64,000 bases of DNA from Thermoclostridium stercorarium subsp. stercorarium DSM 8532 (GTDB taxonomy: Bacteria > Bacillota > Clostridia > DSM-8532), in NCBI RefSeq assembly GCF_000331995.1, contig NC_020134.1, forward strand, positions 310,001 through 374,000. The letters run 5' to 3'. Positions 1 through 9,350 of the stretch are shown piece by piece. The notes under the pieces were generated by a model. The model worked only from the letters and a program-made list of their open reading frames with translations. It was not told where the DNA came from and did not search any database. The position numbers were made by a program, and so were the translations under genes. How positions within the stretch are numbered: the stretch's first letter is position 1; the number at the start of each line of letters is the position of its first letter.

Positions 1-35
1 AAAGCAGCCACATTTTGGTATAATTGATCTTTACA

Positions 36-66
36 TTGACAGGGAATGGAAGCGCTTTTGTATAAT
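36..66 (+). promoter_or_regulatory. Candidate sigma-A promoter with cre-like site
   Basis: A TTGACA (36-41) and a TATAAT (61-66) are separated by 19 bp. Inside the spacer, 46-60 reads ATGGAAGCGCTTTTG, which agrees with the CcpA catabolite-response consensus WTGNAARCGNWWWCA at 13 of 15 positions. A site between -35 and -10 would be expected to repress. The next gene downstream on this strand is the glycerate kinase, about 140 bp away. A LacI-family operator is the alternative reading. Confidence 0.5.
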
Positions 67-209
67 GAATCATGAAAATCGCCCAAATGGCCGTGACGCT
101 GAATTCCCGAAGCAATATACACGAAAATTCGGCAATGTTACCGGACTTACCGCGGTATGATAAAATATTTATGGTTATAAATTAAAATTGAAGTTTGAGG
201 TATACCGAG

Positions 210-1346
210 ATGAAAAAGGTTATTCTTGCCCCTGACTCATTTAAAGGCACAATGAGCTCGATAAAGGTATGCGATATTATGGAGGAAAAGATAAAAAAAT
301 TTTTCCCCTTAGCCGAAGTGATAAAAATTCCGGTGGCAGACGGCGGGGAAGGAACGGTGGATTCATTTTTAAAGGCGGTTGGCGGTACAAAGGTCCGTGT
401 AAAAGTCAGCGGCCCGTATTTTGAAACGATTGATTCATTTTACGGGATTTTGCCAGACGGGAAAACGGCGGTTATAGAAATGGCTGCCGCTGCGGGACTG
501 CCCCTTGTGGAAAACAGAAAAAATCCTCTGGCCACCACCACATATGGTGTTGGTGAGCTTATCAGGCATGCTGTTCTGAACGGGTGCAGGAATATAATAA
601 TAGGCCTTGGCGGAAGCTGTACGAACGACGGAGGTGCGGGATTGGCCGCGGCACTGGGTGTAAAGTTCTATGATGATGTTGGAAAAGAATTTGTCCCTGT
701 AGGCGGAACGCTTTCAAGGATTGAAAGAATTGATATTTCTGAAATGCAGAATCTTTCGGGTTTAACGGTAACGGCGATGTGTGATGTGAATAATCCTTTG
801 TGCGGCGAAAACGGAGCGGCGAAAGTTTTCGGCCCTCAAAAAGGGGCCGATGAGGAGACGGCGGAGTTGCTCGACAGAAATCTGAGGCATTTTGCCGATG
901 TTATAAGATCACAGTTCGGAAAGGACATAGCGGATATCCCCGGCGCAGGTGCTGCCGGTGGTATGGGTGCGGGAGTTGCGGTATTTCTTAATGCCGGGCT
1001 TAAACAAGGTATAGATGTGGTCCTTGATACAGTGGAGTTTGACCGGCTTCTTGACCGGGCAGATTTGGTTTTTACCGGCGAAGGGAAAATCGACGGACAA
1101 AGCCTCAGGGGAAAGGTAGTATACGGAGTCGCCGCGAGAGCGAAGAAACACGGTGTTCCGGTTGTGGCGGTTGCCGGGGATATCGGTGATGATATTGAAG
1201 AAATTTATAAACTTGGGGTATCTGCGATTGTCAGCATTAACAGAATGGCGATACCGTTTGAAATGGCAAGGCATAGAAGTGAAAAAGATCTTGCTCTGAC
1301 AATGGAAACAATAATGAGACTTATAAGTCTGAATGCGGCAACTTGA
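210..1346 (+). CDS. glxK: Glycerate kinase (GarK/GlxK family)
   Basis: This 378-residue cytoplasmic kinase would phosphorylate D-glycerate with ATP to 2- or 3-phosphoglycerate, feeding glycerate into lower glycolysis. The family hallmarks are visible: the N-terminal APDSFKGT, PVADGGEGT, the glycine-rich GLGGSCTNDGGAG near residue 135, and TGEGKIDGQS in the C-terminal half. The length is normal for the family. I start it at the ATG at 210, which has GAGG nine bases upstream and gives the usual MKKVILAPDSF start; an in-frame TTG at 195 is less likely. It is a single gene, with a candidate CcpA-controlled promoter about 140 bp upstream. A D-2-hydroxyacid (glycerate-type) dehydrogenase at 47446-48405 could produce its substrate, which is inference only. 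Confidence 0.93.
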   Translation: MKKVILAPDSFKGTMSSIKVCDIMEEKIKKFFPLAEVIKIPVADGGEGTVDSFLKAVGGTKVRVKVSGPYFETIDSFYGILPDGKTAVIEMAAAAGLPLVENRKNPLATTTYGVGELIRHAVLNGCRNIIIGLGGSCTNDGGAGLAAALGVKFYDDVGKEFVPVGGTLSRIERIDISEMQNLSGLTVTAMCDVNNPLCGENGAAKVFGPQKGADEETAELLDRNLRHFADVIRSQFGKDIADIPGAGAAGGMGAGVAVFLNAGLKQGIDVVLDTVEFDRLLDRADLVFTGEGKIDGQSLRGKVVYGVAARAKKHGVPVVAVAGDIGDDIEEIYKLGVSAIVSINRMAIPFEMARHRSEKDLALTMETIMRLISLNAAT

Positions 1347-1434
1347 TGTAATCTGGATTTGTTAAATGCCCGTCATGCGATGTTTATTGCGCCCGCCTTC
1401 CCTTCAGCTTCTTTTCATCTTTGTCTTATATTTC

Positions 1435-1474
1435 CGAACAAATGTTTGCATGTTTATATATAGTTTGATATAAT
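1435..1474 (+). promoter_or_regulatory. uvrA promoter with LexA (SOS) box
   Basis: CGAACAAATGTTTG (1435-1448) matches the Gram-positive LexA consensus CGAACRNRYGTTYG at every position. It overlaps the -35 hexamer TTGCAT (1446-1451), which is 17 bp from a perfect -10 TATAAT (1469-1474). LexA bound here would block RNA polymerase, so uvrA should be induced by DNA damage. The untranslated leader to the uvrA start is about 135 nt. Confidence 0.88.
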
Positions 1475-1617
1475 TATGAAGGATTTCAAGAAGGTTATTG
1501 CGTTTGAAAATTGGTAAAATATATTAAAAAAGGGGTTACGAGTTTTTTAGGTTTGTGAACGCAATTTAGCAGTAATGAAGACTCAAATCTTTTTTTGTTA
1601 ATATGGAGCGAAGGGAA

Positions 1618-4464
1618 ATGAAGAACTGTATTTATGTAAAGGGCGCACGGGAAAATAATTTAAAAAACATTGACGTGGAGATACCCCGTAACAAGATGGT
1701 TGTAATTACCGGCCTGAGCGGGTCGGGTAAATCTTCGCTGGCTTTTGACACTATCTACGCCGAAGGGCAGAGAAGGTATGTGGAATCACTGTCCTCATAT
1801 GCCCGCCAGTTTTTAGGGCTTATGGAAAAACCGGATGTAGAATATATAACCGGGTTGTCTCCTGCAATTTCAATAGATCAGAAGACCACAAGCCGCAATC
1901 CACGTTCAACGGTGGGAACGGTAACCGAAATATATGATTATTTAAGGCTTCTTTATGCCAGGATCGGTGTTCCCCACTGCCCAGAATGCGGAAGAGAAAT
2001 AACCCAGCAAACGGTGGATCAGATGGTGGACAGTATAATGGCCATGGAGGAAGGAACAAGAATACAGCTTCTTGCGCCGGTGGTAAGGGGAAGAAAGGGC
2101 GAATACGGCAAATTGATTGCCGATACAAAGCGAAACGGTTTCGTGCGGCTGCGCATCGACGGGGAAATAGTGGATGTACATGAAGACATAAAACTTGACA
2201 AAAATAAAAAGCATTCCATTGAAATTGTTGTGGACAGACTGGTAGTAAAGCCTGGAATCCAAAAAAGGCTTACCGATTCAATTGAAACGGTTCTGCGGTT
2301 GTCTGACGGTTTGCTTTTGGTGGATGTAATAGGCGGAGAAGAGATATTATACAGTCAGAATTTTGCATGTCCCGATTGTGGGATCAGTGTTGAAGAACTT
2401 ACGCCGCAAATGTTTTCATTCAACAGTCCTTTCGGGGCATGCCCGGCATGCAGCGGGCTGGGGGTTTTTAAAAAAATTGATCCTGACCGTGTGATTTCCG
2501 ACTACTCAAAATCACTGGCAGAAGGCGCGATAGACGCCGGAGGATGGAATTTCAGCAACAGGGAAAGTTACGCTTATGCATATCTTGTAGCGCTGGCCAA
2601 ACATTACGGTTTTGATATTAACACACCTGTAGGAAGACTGCCTAAAAAGATACTGGATATCATATTATATGGTACCGGAAATGAAAAGATAGAAGTTACC
2701 AGGGAAAGCGAAAACGGGAGCCAAACCTTTTATGCGCCGTTTGAAGGCGTGATAACGAGCATGGAAAGACGCTACATGGAAACCGATTCCGACGCGGCAA
2801 AGGAGTATTATGAAGAATACATGGCGGAGATCCCATGTCATGTATGTAACGGGGACAGGCTGAAAAAGGAAAGCCTGGCGGTTACCGTTGGAGGAAAAAA
2901 CATTGCAGAAATAACCAAAATGTCGGTAAAAGAATGCATTGATTTTTTCTCATCCTTAGATCTCACCGAGAAAGAAAAACTTATTGCCGCTCCGATATTG
3001 AAAGAAATTAAAGCAAGGCTGAGTTTTCTTGTTAATGTGGGCTTGGACTATCTTACGCTGGCCCGGTCCGCGGGGACGTTGTCGGGAGGAGAGGCCCAGC
3101 GCATCCGCCTGGCTACACAGATAGGCTCAGGGTTGACGGGCGTGCTGTATGTGCTGGACGAGCCAAGCATAGGCCTTCATCAGAGAGACAATGACAAACT
3201 TCTGGCCGCGCTGAAAAAGCTCAGGGATGCAGGTAATACGTTGATAGTTGTGGAACATGATGAAGACACTATGCGGAACGCCGATTATATCATTGACATG
3301 GGGCCTGCCGCCGGCGTGCACGGAGGGAATATAGTTGCCCAGGGAACACTGGAAGACATAATAAACCATCCGAACTCAATAACAGGGCAGTATTTAAGCG
3401 GCAGAAAAACGATAGAAGTACCTGAAAAACGAAGGACACCAAATGGAAAAACACTGGAAATCATAGGTGCGTGTGAAAATAACCTTAAAAACATAAATGT
3501 CAGTTTTCCGTTGGGGCTGTTTATCTGTGTAACCGGTGTCTCGGGTTCGGGAAAAAGCACTTTGGTGAATGAGATTTTGTACAAGGCGCTTGCCGCAAAG
3601 CTGAACGGTGCAAAAACCAAGGCGGGCGCTCATAAGGAGATAAGAGGTATAGATAACATTGACAAGGTTATCGAGATAGATCAAAGCCCGATAGGAAGAA
3701 CCCCGCGTTCAAATCCCGCTACCTATACTGGTGTGTTTGATCAGATAAGAAGCCTTTTTGCGTCAACGAATGACGCGAAAATGCGTGGTTATGGCCCCGG
3801 AAGGTTCAGTTTCAATGTCAAGGGAGGCCGGTGTGAAGCCTGCAGGGGTGACGGGCTTATAAGAATTGAAATGCACTTTCTGCCCGATGTTTATATTCCG
3901 TGCGATGTATGCAAGGGTAAAAGGTATAACCGTGAAACCCTTGAAGTTAAATATAAAGGAAAGAACATTGCAGATGTTCTCGATATGACCGTGGAGGAAG
4001 CAGTGGAATTTTTTAAGAATATACCGGGTATCAGCCGAAAACTGGAAACCCTTAGGAACGTAGGGCTTGGATATATAAAACTGGGGCAGTCGTCAACGAC
4101 GTTATCGGGCGGAGAAGCGCAGAGAGTAAAACTGGCAACCGAACTTGCGAAAAAAAGTACCGGCAGGACTCTTTATATACTGGATGAGCCGACAACCGGT
4201 TTGCACATAGCTGATGTGCACAAACTGGTAAATGTGCTTCATGAGCTTGTTAATGCGGGTAATACCGTAATTGTAATAGAACACAACCTTGATGTAATTA
4301 AAACTGCGGATTATATTATTGATCTGGGGCCCGAGGGCGGTGACGGAGGCGGAAACGTTGTAGCCACGGGTACACCTGAGATGGTGGCACAGAATCCCAA
4401 TTCATATACCGGACAATATTTAAGGCGGCTTAAAGAAATCAGTTGCCGTCTGAATAATAATTAG
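1618..4464 (+). CDS. uvrA: Excinuclease ABC subunit A
   Basis: UvrA is the damage-recognition ATPase of nucleotide excision repair. It dimerises, loads UvrB at distorted DNA and then leaves. The 948-residue length is typical. Two ABC cassettes are visible: Walker [10 protein letters not shown] near residue 32 and GVSGSGKST in the second half, with two LSGGEAQR signatures. Zinc-binding CxxC pairs occur in CPECG, CPDCG...CPAC and the CEAC...CDVC module of the C-terminal half. The ATG at 1618 gives the family start [18 protein letters not shown] with GGAG nine bases upstream; the ATG at 1603 has no proper site. The SOS box lies upstream. A YjbQ-family gene follows after 14 bp. No uvrB or uvrC is in this window. 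Confidence 0.98.
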   Translation: MKNCIYVKGARENNLKNIDVEIPRNKMVVITGLSGSGKSSLAFDTIYAEGQRRYVESLSSYARQFLGLMEKPDVEYITGLSPAISIDQKTTSRNPRSTVGTVTEIYDYLRLLYARIGVPHCPECGREITQQTVDQMVDSIMAMEEGTRIQLLAPVVRGRKGEYGKLIADTKRNGFVRLRIDGEIVDVHEDIKLDKNKKHSIEIVVDRLVVKPGIQKRLTDSIETVLRLSDGLLLVDVIGGEEILYSQNFACPDCGISVEELTPQMFSFNSPFGACPACSGLGVFKKIDPDRVISDYSKSLAEGAIDAGGWNFSNRESYAYAYLVALAKHYGFDINTPVGRLPKKILDIILYGTGNEKIEVTRESENGSQTFYAPFEGVITSMERRYMETDSDAAKEYYEEYMAEIPCHVCNGDRLKKESLAVTVGGKNIAEITKMSVKECIDFFSSLDLTEKEKLIAAPILKEIKARLSFLVNVGLDYLTLARSAGTLSGGEAQRIRLATQIGSGLTGVLYVLDEPSIGLHQRDNDKLLAALKKLRDAGNTLIVVEHDEDTMRNADYIIDMGPAAGVHGGNIVAQGTLEDIINHPNSITGQYLSGRKTIEVPEKRRTPNGKTLEIIGACENNLKNINVSFPLGLFICVTGVSGSGKSTLVNEILYKALAAKLNGAKTKAGAHKEIRGIDNIDKVIEIDQSPIGRTPRSNPATYTGVFDQIRSLFASTNDAKMRGYGPGRFSFNVKGGRCEACRGDGLIRIEMHFLPDVYIPCDVCKGKRYNRETLEVKYKGKNIADVLDMTVEEAVEFFKNIPGISRKLETLRNVGLGYIKLGQSSTTLSGGEAQRVKLATELAKKSTGRTLYILDEPTTGLHIADVHKLVNVLHELVNAGNTVIVIEHNLDVIKTADYIIDLGPEGGDGGGNVVATGTPEMVAQNPNSYTGQYLRRLKEISCRLNNN

Positions 4465-4478
4465 GCAGGGTGGTAATT

Positions 4479-4895
4479 ATGAAATCCTTCAGAAAAGAGC
4501 TGGTAATCCATACTCCTACTAGAAGGGCGTTTGTCAATATTACCCCGGAAGTTGAAAAATGTGTAAGGGAAAGCGGAATTAAGGAAGGGCTTTGCCTTGT
4601 AAATGCAATGAATATAACTTCAAGCGTTTTTATTAATGATGACGAACCGGGCCTTCACATGGATTTTGAAAGATGGCTGGAAAAGCTTGCTCCCGAAAAG
4701 CCTTACAACCAGTATGCGCATAACGGCTATGAGGACAACGCCGATGCCCATTTGAAAAGAACGATTATGGGCCGGGAGGTGGTTGTGGCCGTGACCGACG
4801 GAAAGCTTGATTTTGGAACGTGGGAGCAGATATTTTACGGCGAGTTTGACGGGAAAAGGGACAAAAGGGTACTGATAAAGATAATAGGGGAATAG
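4479..4895 (+). CDS. YjbQ/UPF0047 family protein
   Basis: A 138-residue single-domain protein of the YjbQ (UPF0047) family, whose E. coli member has reported thiamin-phosphate synthase side activity; the physiological role is unsettled. The family signatures are the start [36 protein letters not shown] with clustered His/Asp/Asn, and the end [20 protein letters not shown] start it at the ATG at 4479, with AGGGTGG five bases upstream, rather than the GTG at 4470. It lies 14 bp after uvrA and is probably on the same transcript, so it may share SOS control; a functional link to repair is not evident from the sequence. Confidence 0.88.
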   Translation: MKSFRKELVIHTPTRRAFVNITPEVEKCVRESGIKEGLCLVNAMNITSSVFINDDEPGLHMDFERWLEKLAPEKPYNQYAHNGYEDNADAHLKRTIMGREVVVAVTDGKLDFGTWEQIFYGEFDGKRDKRVLIKIIGE

Positions 4896-4929
4896 ATAAA
4901 AACTTTTTCCTGTTATTTCTTTCAAACTA

Positions 4930-4957
4930 TTGACTTGAATCAAAATTATGGTATTAT
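4930..4957 (+). promoter_or_regulatory. Promoter of the riboflavin riboswitch transcript
   Basis: TTGACT (4930-4935) and TATTAT (4952-4957) with a 16-bp spacer sit about 75 bp upstream of the FMN aptamer, in the right position to start the ribU leader transcript. Confidence 0.6.
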
Positions 4958-5031
4958 TGAATTCAGATGGACTTATGACCATGGTTTAAGTTCGTAAGAA
5001 GCTTTTTGAGATTATATCAATTAAATAGAGC

Positions 5032-5146
5032 CATTCTTCAGGGATCGGTGAAATTCCGTACCGGCGGTGAAAGCCCGCGAGCCTTAAAAGGGTTGATCCG
5101 GTGAAAGTCCGGGGCCGACAGTTAAAGTCTGGATGGGAGAAGAATG
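5032..5146 (+). ncRNA. FMN riboswitch (RFN element)
   Basis: The stretch has the conserved FMN-aptamer blocks in order: CATTCTTC at the 5' side of P1, GGGATCGGTGAAATTCC, GTACCGGCGGTGAAAGCCCGCGAGC, GATCCGGTGAAAGTCCGG, GGCCGACAGTTAAAGTCTGGATGGGAG, and GAAGAATG closing P1. It precedes ribU and is followed by an intrinsic terminator, so FMN binding should end transcription before the transporter gene. Confidence 0.97.
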
Positions 5147-5162
5147 TTTTTTATTGCGAAAA

Positions 5163-5198
5163 AAAAGCCCTGAAGTTTGATATTTCAGGGTTTTTTTT
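5163..5198 (+). terminator. Riboswitch-controlled intrinsic terminator
   Basis: CCCTGAA (5168-5174) pairs with TTCAGGG (5184-5190), extended by A-U pairs, followed by a run of eight T. It lies between the FMN aptamer and ribU, where the expression platform is expected. The AT-rich stretch 5147-5162 could take part in the antiterminator. Confidence 0.9.
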
Positions 5199-5239
5199 GC
5201 TCATAAATTAAAAAAATGTATATGTGAGGGATGATGTTT

Positions 5240-5872
5240 ATGAATAACCTGGTTAAACATAATGATACCGGAAGCGATGCAAAGGACAGAATTGAGACCT
5301 TTACCATTGTCAAAATCTCAATTCTGGCAGCAACTGCCGCATTACTGATGCTTTTTGAGATACCTGTCTTTTTCACCCCGGGTTTCTATAAGCTTGACTT
5401 CAGTGAAGTTGCGGTCCTGCTGGGGGCCTTTTCAATGGGACCCGTGGCGGGTATTGTAATTGAAGCGGTTAAAATACTTCTGAATTTTGTCATTGACGGT
5501 TCGATGACCGCAGGGATCGGGGAACTTGCCAATTTTCTTATGGGATGTTCGTTTGTGGTGCCCGCTGCAGTCATATATAAAAGAAACAAAACAAGAAAAG
5601 GCGCAATAATGGGTTTAACGGCCGGAACAGTGGTAATGGTTATTTTCAGTGCGTTTATGAATCTGTATGTTCTTCTTCCCGTATATGCCGCGGCGTTTAA
5701 AATGCCGATTGATGCGATAGTACAAATGGGAACAAAGGTAAATTCCGCCATAAAGGACATATATACGCTTGTATTGTTTGCAACGGTACCTTTTAACATA
5801 CTGAAAGGATTTTTGTCGTCGCTGATAACCGTTCTGATTTATAAAAAATTATCGCCTGTTTTACACCGCTGA
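5240..5872 (+). CDS. ribU: Riboflavin ECF transporter substrate-binding subunit
   Basis: A 210-residue membrane protein with about six hydrophobic segments, matching RibU, the S-component that captures riboflavin for the energy-coupling factor transporter. Family features are the ISILAATAALLMLFEIPVFF segment, the FYKLDFSEVAVLLGAFSMGPVAGI region and the loop before IKDIYTLVLFATVPFNILKG. The energising EcfA/A'/T subunits are not in the window and are normally shared. Of the clustered ATGs (5231, 5234, 5240) I choose 5240, nine bases after GAGGG. The FMN riboswitch directly upstream supports the vitamin assignment strongly. Confidence 0.93.
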   Translation: MNNLVKHNDTGSDAKDRIETFTIVKISILAATAALLMLFEIPVFFTPGFYKLDFSEVAVLLGAFSMGPVAGIVIEAVKILLNFVIDGSMTAGIGELANFLMGCSFVVPAAVIYKRNKTRKGAIMGLTAGTVVMVIFSAFMNLYVLLPVYAAAFKMPIDAIVQMGTKVNSAIKDIYTLVLFATVPFNILKGFLSSLITVLIYKKLSPVLHR

Positions 5873-5904
5873 AAATGTAAATTTTCAATACACGGAGGAT
5901 ACCA

Positions 5905-6402
5905 ATGAAAGACAATGAAAGACCATGTAAATCGGTACAGGATTCCATTGTGGAAATGACCGAGCTGGTACTTCCGAACGATGCAAATATACTGGGCAAC
6001 CTGCTCGGCGGCAGGCTAATGCACTGGATTGACATAGCAGGAGCATTAACCGCATCAAAACATTCCAATTGTGTTGTTGTAACTGCGGCATTGGACAGCC
6101 TTGATTTCAAGCACCCTATAAAAGTCGGGGAAATGGTACGCCTGAAATCGAGGATTACATGGGTGGGGAACACTTCAATGGAAGTGAAGGTGGAGGTATA
6201 CGGAGAAAATTTGCTGACCGGGGAAGTGAGAAAGACCAATGAAGCATATCTGACTTATGTAGCCCTTGACCGAAACGGTAACCCCACTCAGGTTCCAATG
6301 CTTTACCTTAACACGGATGAAGAAAGGAAAGAATTTGAAAAGGCGGTTCGGAGGCGTGAAATGCGGCTGAAAAGAAAAAATAATCCTGAAGGTGAAAGTT
6401 AA
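5905..6402 (+). CDS. Hot-dog acyl-CoA thioesterase
   Basis: A 165-residue single hot-dog domain of the YciA/BFIT acyl-CoA hydrolase type, which cleaves acyl-CoA to the free acid and CoA. Visible family blocks are the N-terminal VLPNDANILGNLLGGRLMHWIDIAGALTA, with the Asn/Asp-Asn motif and central helix, then DFKHPIKVGEMVRLKSRITWVGNTSMEVKVEV. The last 20 residues are highly basic (RRREMRLKRKN). GGAGG lies seven bases before the ATG. It follows ribU by 32 bp and may be cotranscribed; no functional link to riboflavin is apparent. The substrate chain length cannot be read from the sequence. Confidence 0.87.
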   Translation: MKDNERPCKSVQDSIVEMTELVLPNDANILGNLLGGRLMHWIDIAGALTASKHSNCVVVTAALDSLDFKHPIKVGEMVRLKSRITWVGNTSMEVKVEVYGENLLTGEVRKTNEAYLTYVALDRNGNPTQVPMLYLNTDEERKEFEKAVRRREMRLKRKNNPEGES

Positions 6403-6502
6403 AAGAAAATAATGGATTTTCAGTAATTATACGATATAATATATATAACGAATTATAATATGTACAGGAAATTACAGTATTACAGAAGAAGAGGGTGCAT
6501 CT

Positions 6503-6775
6503 ATGACGTTTTCGATAGAAGTAATTAAGGAAAAGTGTATGGATCCCGTTTTCTGGCTGAATGTTTCGGTTTATGGCCATAATATCAAGGTCAAGGATGC
6601 AAAAGTCGAAGTAATAAGACGTGCCCCGAAGGTAACCTTTAATTATCCTGATGAATTAAAAGACGTATTGGCACCCACAGATCAGAAAAAGCTTGAACTG
6701 GAAATGCTGAACAAAATTGTGGAATACCTGATTGAAACTTCCAAGGACAGCATAATACGTGCGCCTTCGAAGTAA
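6503..6775 (+). CDS. Small conserved-looking protein of unknown function
   Basis: I do not recognise this 90-residue protein. It is predicted soluble, mixed alpha/beta, with no Cys pair, signal peptide or membrane segment; the second half (DQKKLELEMLNKIVEYLIETSKDSII) should form an amphipathic helix. GAGGGTG lies eight bases before the ATG, and a TATAAT at 6435-6440 is available as a -10, so it is probably expressed alone. It converges on the DUF421 gene with only 14 bp between the stops. Confidence 0.7.
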   Translation: MTFSIEVIKEKCMDPVFWLNVSVYGHNIKVKDAKVEVIRRAPKVTFNYPDELKDVLAPTDQKKLELEMLNKIVEYLIETSKDSIIRAPSK

Positions 6776-6789
6776 TGGGTACTGAAGCA

Positions 6790-7497
6790 TCAGGGCGTGT
6801 TCATAACCCTGCTTTTTGAAGCCTTCAGTTTGGGCTGGAACTGAAAATTACCCGCGGTATCAATGTAAGCGTAAAAAATATCCCGCGGGTTGTCCCAGCC
6901 GTTTTCCTTAAGTTTCCCGACAAGCCAATCCATGTCAAGTTTGGCCAGTTTCAGATTATGGGTAATTACGATGCCGTCAATTATGAGGTCAAGTGACAGC
7001 CCTTCGTATTTGGTTTCTATTCCGAGATCTTCAGGCGTAACCGGTCTTTTCTGGGACTTAAGTACTACGCTTAACTGACCGTTGGTTTCGAGGATTCCAT
7101 ATTCGACGTCGGATATGTTCTGTATGTTTAGCATTCTCAGCTGTTCCAGAAGATCGTTTATCGTGTATAATTCCTTTTTCAGGTTTTTCTCCAGAATTTT
7201 CCCGTTTTTAATTACTATTCTCGGACGTCCGCATATTATGGTTCTGACAGTAAGACTTTTAATCGACAGCAAAGATAACAGAAACTGGCACAGCACAAGA
7301 ACGCCGATGGCCAGTAGTCCATGCAAAATGTTTGTGTTGCCTTCTGTCAGCGGAAAAACTGCCAGTTCTGAAATCATTATGGCTATTGCAAATTCAAACG
7401 GCTGAAGTTCGCCGATCATCCTTTTGCCCATCAGGCGCATGGAAACAATAACCACAAGATACATCAGGGCTGTTTTCCAGACAATATCGAAAAACAT
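6790..7497 (-). CDS. DUF421 (YetF-like) membrane protein
   Basis: A 235-residue protein of the DUF421/YetF family: three N-terminal transmembrane segments (about residues 5-80) followed by a cytoplasmic alpha/beta domain. Landmarks are SMRLMGKRMIGELQPFEFAIAIMISELA, the GRPRIVIKNGKI stretch and LLEQLRMLNIQNISDVEYGILETNGQLSV, where the family's second domain lies. GGAGGG precedes the ATG. Some B. subtilis members are sporulation-linked, but the biochemical role is unknown. It is transcribed towards the small gene at 6503-6775. Confidence 0.87.
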   Translation of the reverse strand: MFFDIVWKTALMYLVVIVSMRLMGKRMIGELQPFEFAIAIMISELAVFPLTEGNTNILHGLLAIGVLVLCQFLLSLLSIKSLTVRTIICGRPRIVIKNGKILEKNLKKELYTINDLLEQLRMLNIQNISDVEYGILETNGQLSVVLKSQKRPVTPEDLGIETKYEGLSLDLIIDGIVITHNLKLAKLDMDWLVGKLKENGWDNPRDIFYAYIDTAGNFQFQPKLKASKSRVMNTP

Positions 7498-7580
7498 GGG
7501 GTCCCTCCTGAAACTGTTTGTTTTATTATCTTTCCAATTCGCAGCTGATTATATTCAGGAGAGACATGTTTTGTGTCATG

Positions 7581-8129
7581 CTATCCCTTAAGAAGCTCCT
7601 CAAGTGAGGGACACTCTTCCCTTAACAGCGAAAACAGCTCCAAATCGTGATATTTCCCGTTATGAAACGTGGCCCGGCGCATAGTTCCTTCATAAGTAAA
7701 TCCACAGTGCTCGGCAACCTTCCGGCTTCCGATATTGCCTTTCATACAGTTTACCTGAATGCGGTTTATCGGATAGCAGGCGAAAAGATAAGCGCAGAAA
7801 AGCCTCAATGCTTCGGACATGTAACCCTTGCCGTAATATGAAGGATGAAACAGTTCATATCCCACTTCAAAACCGGCCTGATAGTCAAGGCCTTTGAAGT
7901 ACAGCAATTCACCGAGATAAACCTCATTATTGAGGTCCATTATAAGCATTCGGCCTTCGCTCGGCCCCCATAAGCCTGTTTTTTCAAACTCGCTTTTGAA
8001 GTCCTTCTCCGAAGGTATTACAAGATGCCAGTACGGTCCTTTGTTATTTATATTGCAAATAAGATCGTAAACAATATCCAGTTCTTTTTCACGAATGGTT
8101 CTGAGTAAAACCTTTTTCCCTTTTATCAT
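7581..8129 (-). CDS. GNAT-family N-acetyltransferase (RimJ/RimL-like)
   Basis: A 182-residue GCN5-related acetyltransferase of the RimJ/RimL/SpeG-like branch, transferring acetyl from acetyl-CoA to an amine acceptor. Visible: the N-terminal KGKKVLLRTIREKELD, the acetyl-CoA-binding region YELFHPSYYGKGYMSEALRLF (about residues 92-112), and NRIQVNCMKGNIGSRKVAEHCGFTYEGTMR with the typical C-terminal NxxSxxxxEKxGF-like block. GAAGGG lies upstream of the ATG. Whether the substrate is a protein N-terminus or a small molecule cannot be told. It is separated from the minus-strand DUF421 gene by 83 bp. Confidence 0.9.
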   Translation of the reverse strand: MIKGKKVLLRTIREKELDIVYDLICNINNKGPYWHLVIPSEKDFKSEFEKTGLWGPSEGRMLIMDLNNEVYLGELLYFKGLDYQAGFEVGYELFHPSYYGKGYMSEALRLFCAYLFACYPINRIQVNCMKGNIGSRKVAEHCGFTYEGTMRRATFHNGKYHDLELFSLLREECPSLEELLKG

Positions 8130-8374
8130 GTTGTTTTCCCTTCTTTTTTTTAATGTTATTGCCTGTTGTTATCAGAAATATTATACATTATTATTACCCC
8201 TTTATAAGCAAAAAGTCTAAAATGTTTTGTCCAAACGAGTAAGGCAGTGATTTTGGCTAATGAGGCAAAGCGCAGCTTGCGTTATTTGCCGCCATGCTGT
8301 AATATTATTACATTGGGAATAATATCAGGCCGGTTTGGCACATGATTAAAAATGAACCTATGGAGGGGATTCGG

Positions 8375-9337
8375 ATGTATTATCTGGGAATCGATTTGGG
8401 AGGAACCAATATTGCCGCAGGAATAGTAAACGATAACTTTGAATTTGTTGCAAAAGGAAGCGTTCCGACGAAAAGAGGCGCTGAATACACAGAAATAATC
8501 CGCGACATGGCCCAACTTTCGCAAAAACTCATTCTTGATGCGGGATTGACAGTGAATGATATTGAATATATTGGTATCGGAAGCCCGGGTGTATGTGACA
8601 AGGAAAACGGAATTTTGCTGTATGCGAATAACTTAAATTTCTATAATGTGCCAATGGTAAAGGAAATGCAAAAACATATATCGTTGCCGGTTTACATAGA
8701 AAATGACGCCAACTGCGCAGCGTTGGGAGAAAGCCTTGCAGGTGCGGCAAGGGACGTTTCCGATTCGGTTACAATAACTCTTGGTACGGGCATAGGAGGA
8801 GGCATTGTAATAAATAAACGCATTTTTACCGGGTTTAACGGAATGGCGGGAGAAATAGGCCATACCCTTTTCGCATTTGACGGTGAACCCTGTACCTGCG
8901 GAAGAAAGGGATGCTGGGAAGCATACGCCTCCGCAACCGCACTGATAAGGCAAACCCGGATCGCCGCCGAGAAGAATCCGGACTCTGAAATTAACCGTCT
9001 TGTTGACGGGAACCTTGATCTGATAAATGCCAAAACGGCTTTTGACGCAATGAGGTTAGGGGATGAAACAGGGAAAAAAGTTGTTGAAAATTATATAAGA
9101 TACCTTGGCGAAGGAATTGCAAACATTATTGTAATTCTGCAGCCCGAGAAGGTGGTTATCGGCGGAGGTATCAGCAAAGAGGGCGAAACTCTCCTGGCTC
9201 CGCTCAGAAAAGTGGTAAAGGAAAATCTTTATTATAAAGGGGATGATGTTCCTCAGGCACAGATTGTTAAAGCCGAACTGGGAAATGACGCAGGCATAAT
9301 AGGAGCTGCAATGCTGGGGCTGCAGGGACGAATATGA
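8375..9337 (+). CDS. glcK: ROK-family glucokinase
   Basis: A 320-residue ROK kinase, most likely glucokinase, forming glucose 6-phosphate in the cytoplasm from glucose released by intracellular beta-glucosidases such as the two GH3 enzymes here. Motifs: the phosphate-binding YYLGIDLGGTNIAAG at the N-terminus, IENDANCAALGE (catalytic Asp region), the GTGIGGGIV loop, GEIGHT, and the zinc-binding CTCGRKGCWE. I place the start at the ATG at 8375, eight bases after GGAGGGG, since the earlier ATG at 8342 would add eleven unrelated residues. truA follows after 13 bp. Confidence 0.93.
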   Translation: MYYLGIDLGGTNIAAGIVNDNFEFVAKGSVPTKRGAEYTEIIRDMAQLSQKLILDAGLTVNDIEYIGIGSPGVCDKENGILLYANNLNFYNVPMVKEMQKHISLPVYIENDANCAALGESLAGAARDVSDSVTITLGTGIGGGIVINKRIFTGFNGMAGEIGHTLFAFDGEPCTCGRKGCWEAYASATALIRQTRIAAEKNPDSEINRLVDGNLDLINAKTAFDAMRLGDETGKKVVENYIRYLGEGIANIIVILQPEKVVIGGGISKEGETLLAPLRKVVKENLYYKGDDVPQAQIVKAELGNDAGIIGAAMLGLQGRI

Positions 9338-9350
9338 AAGGTTGATAAAG

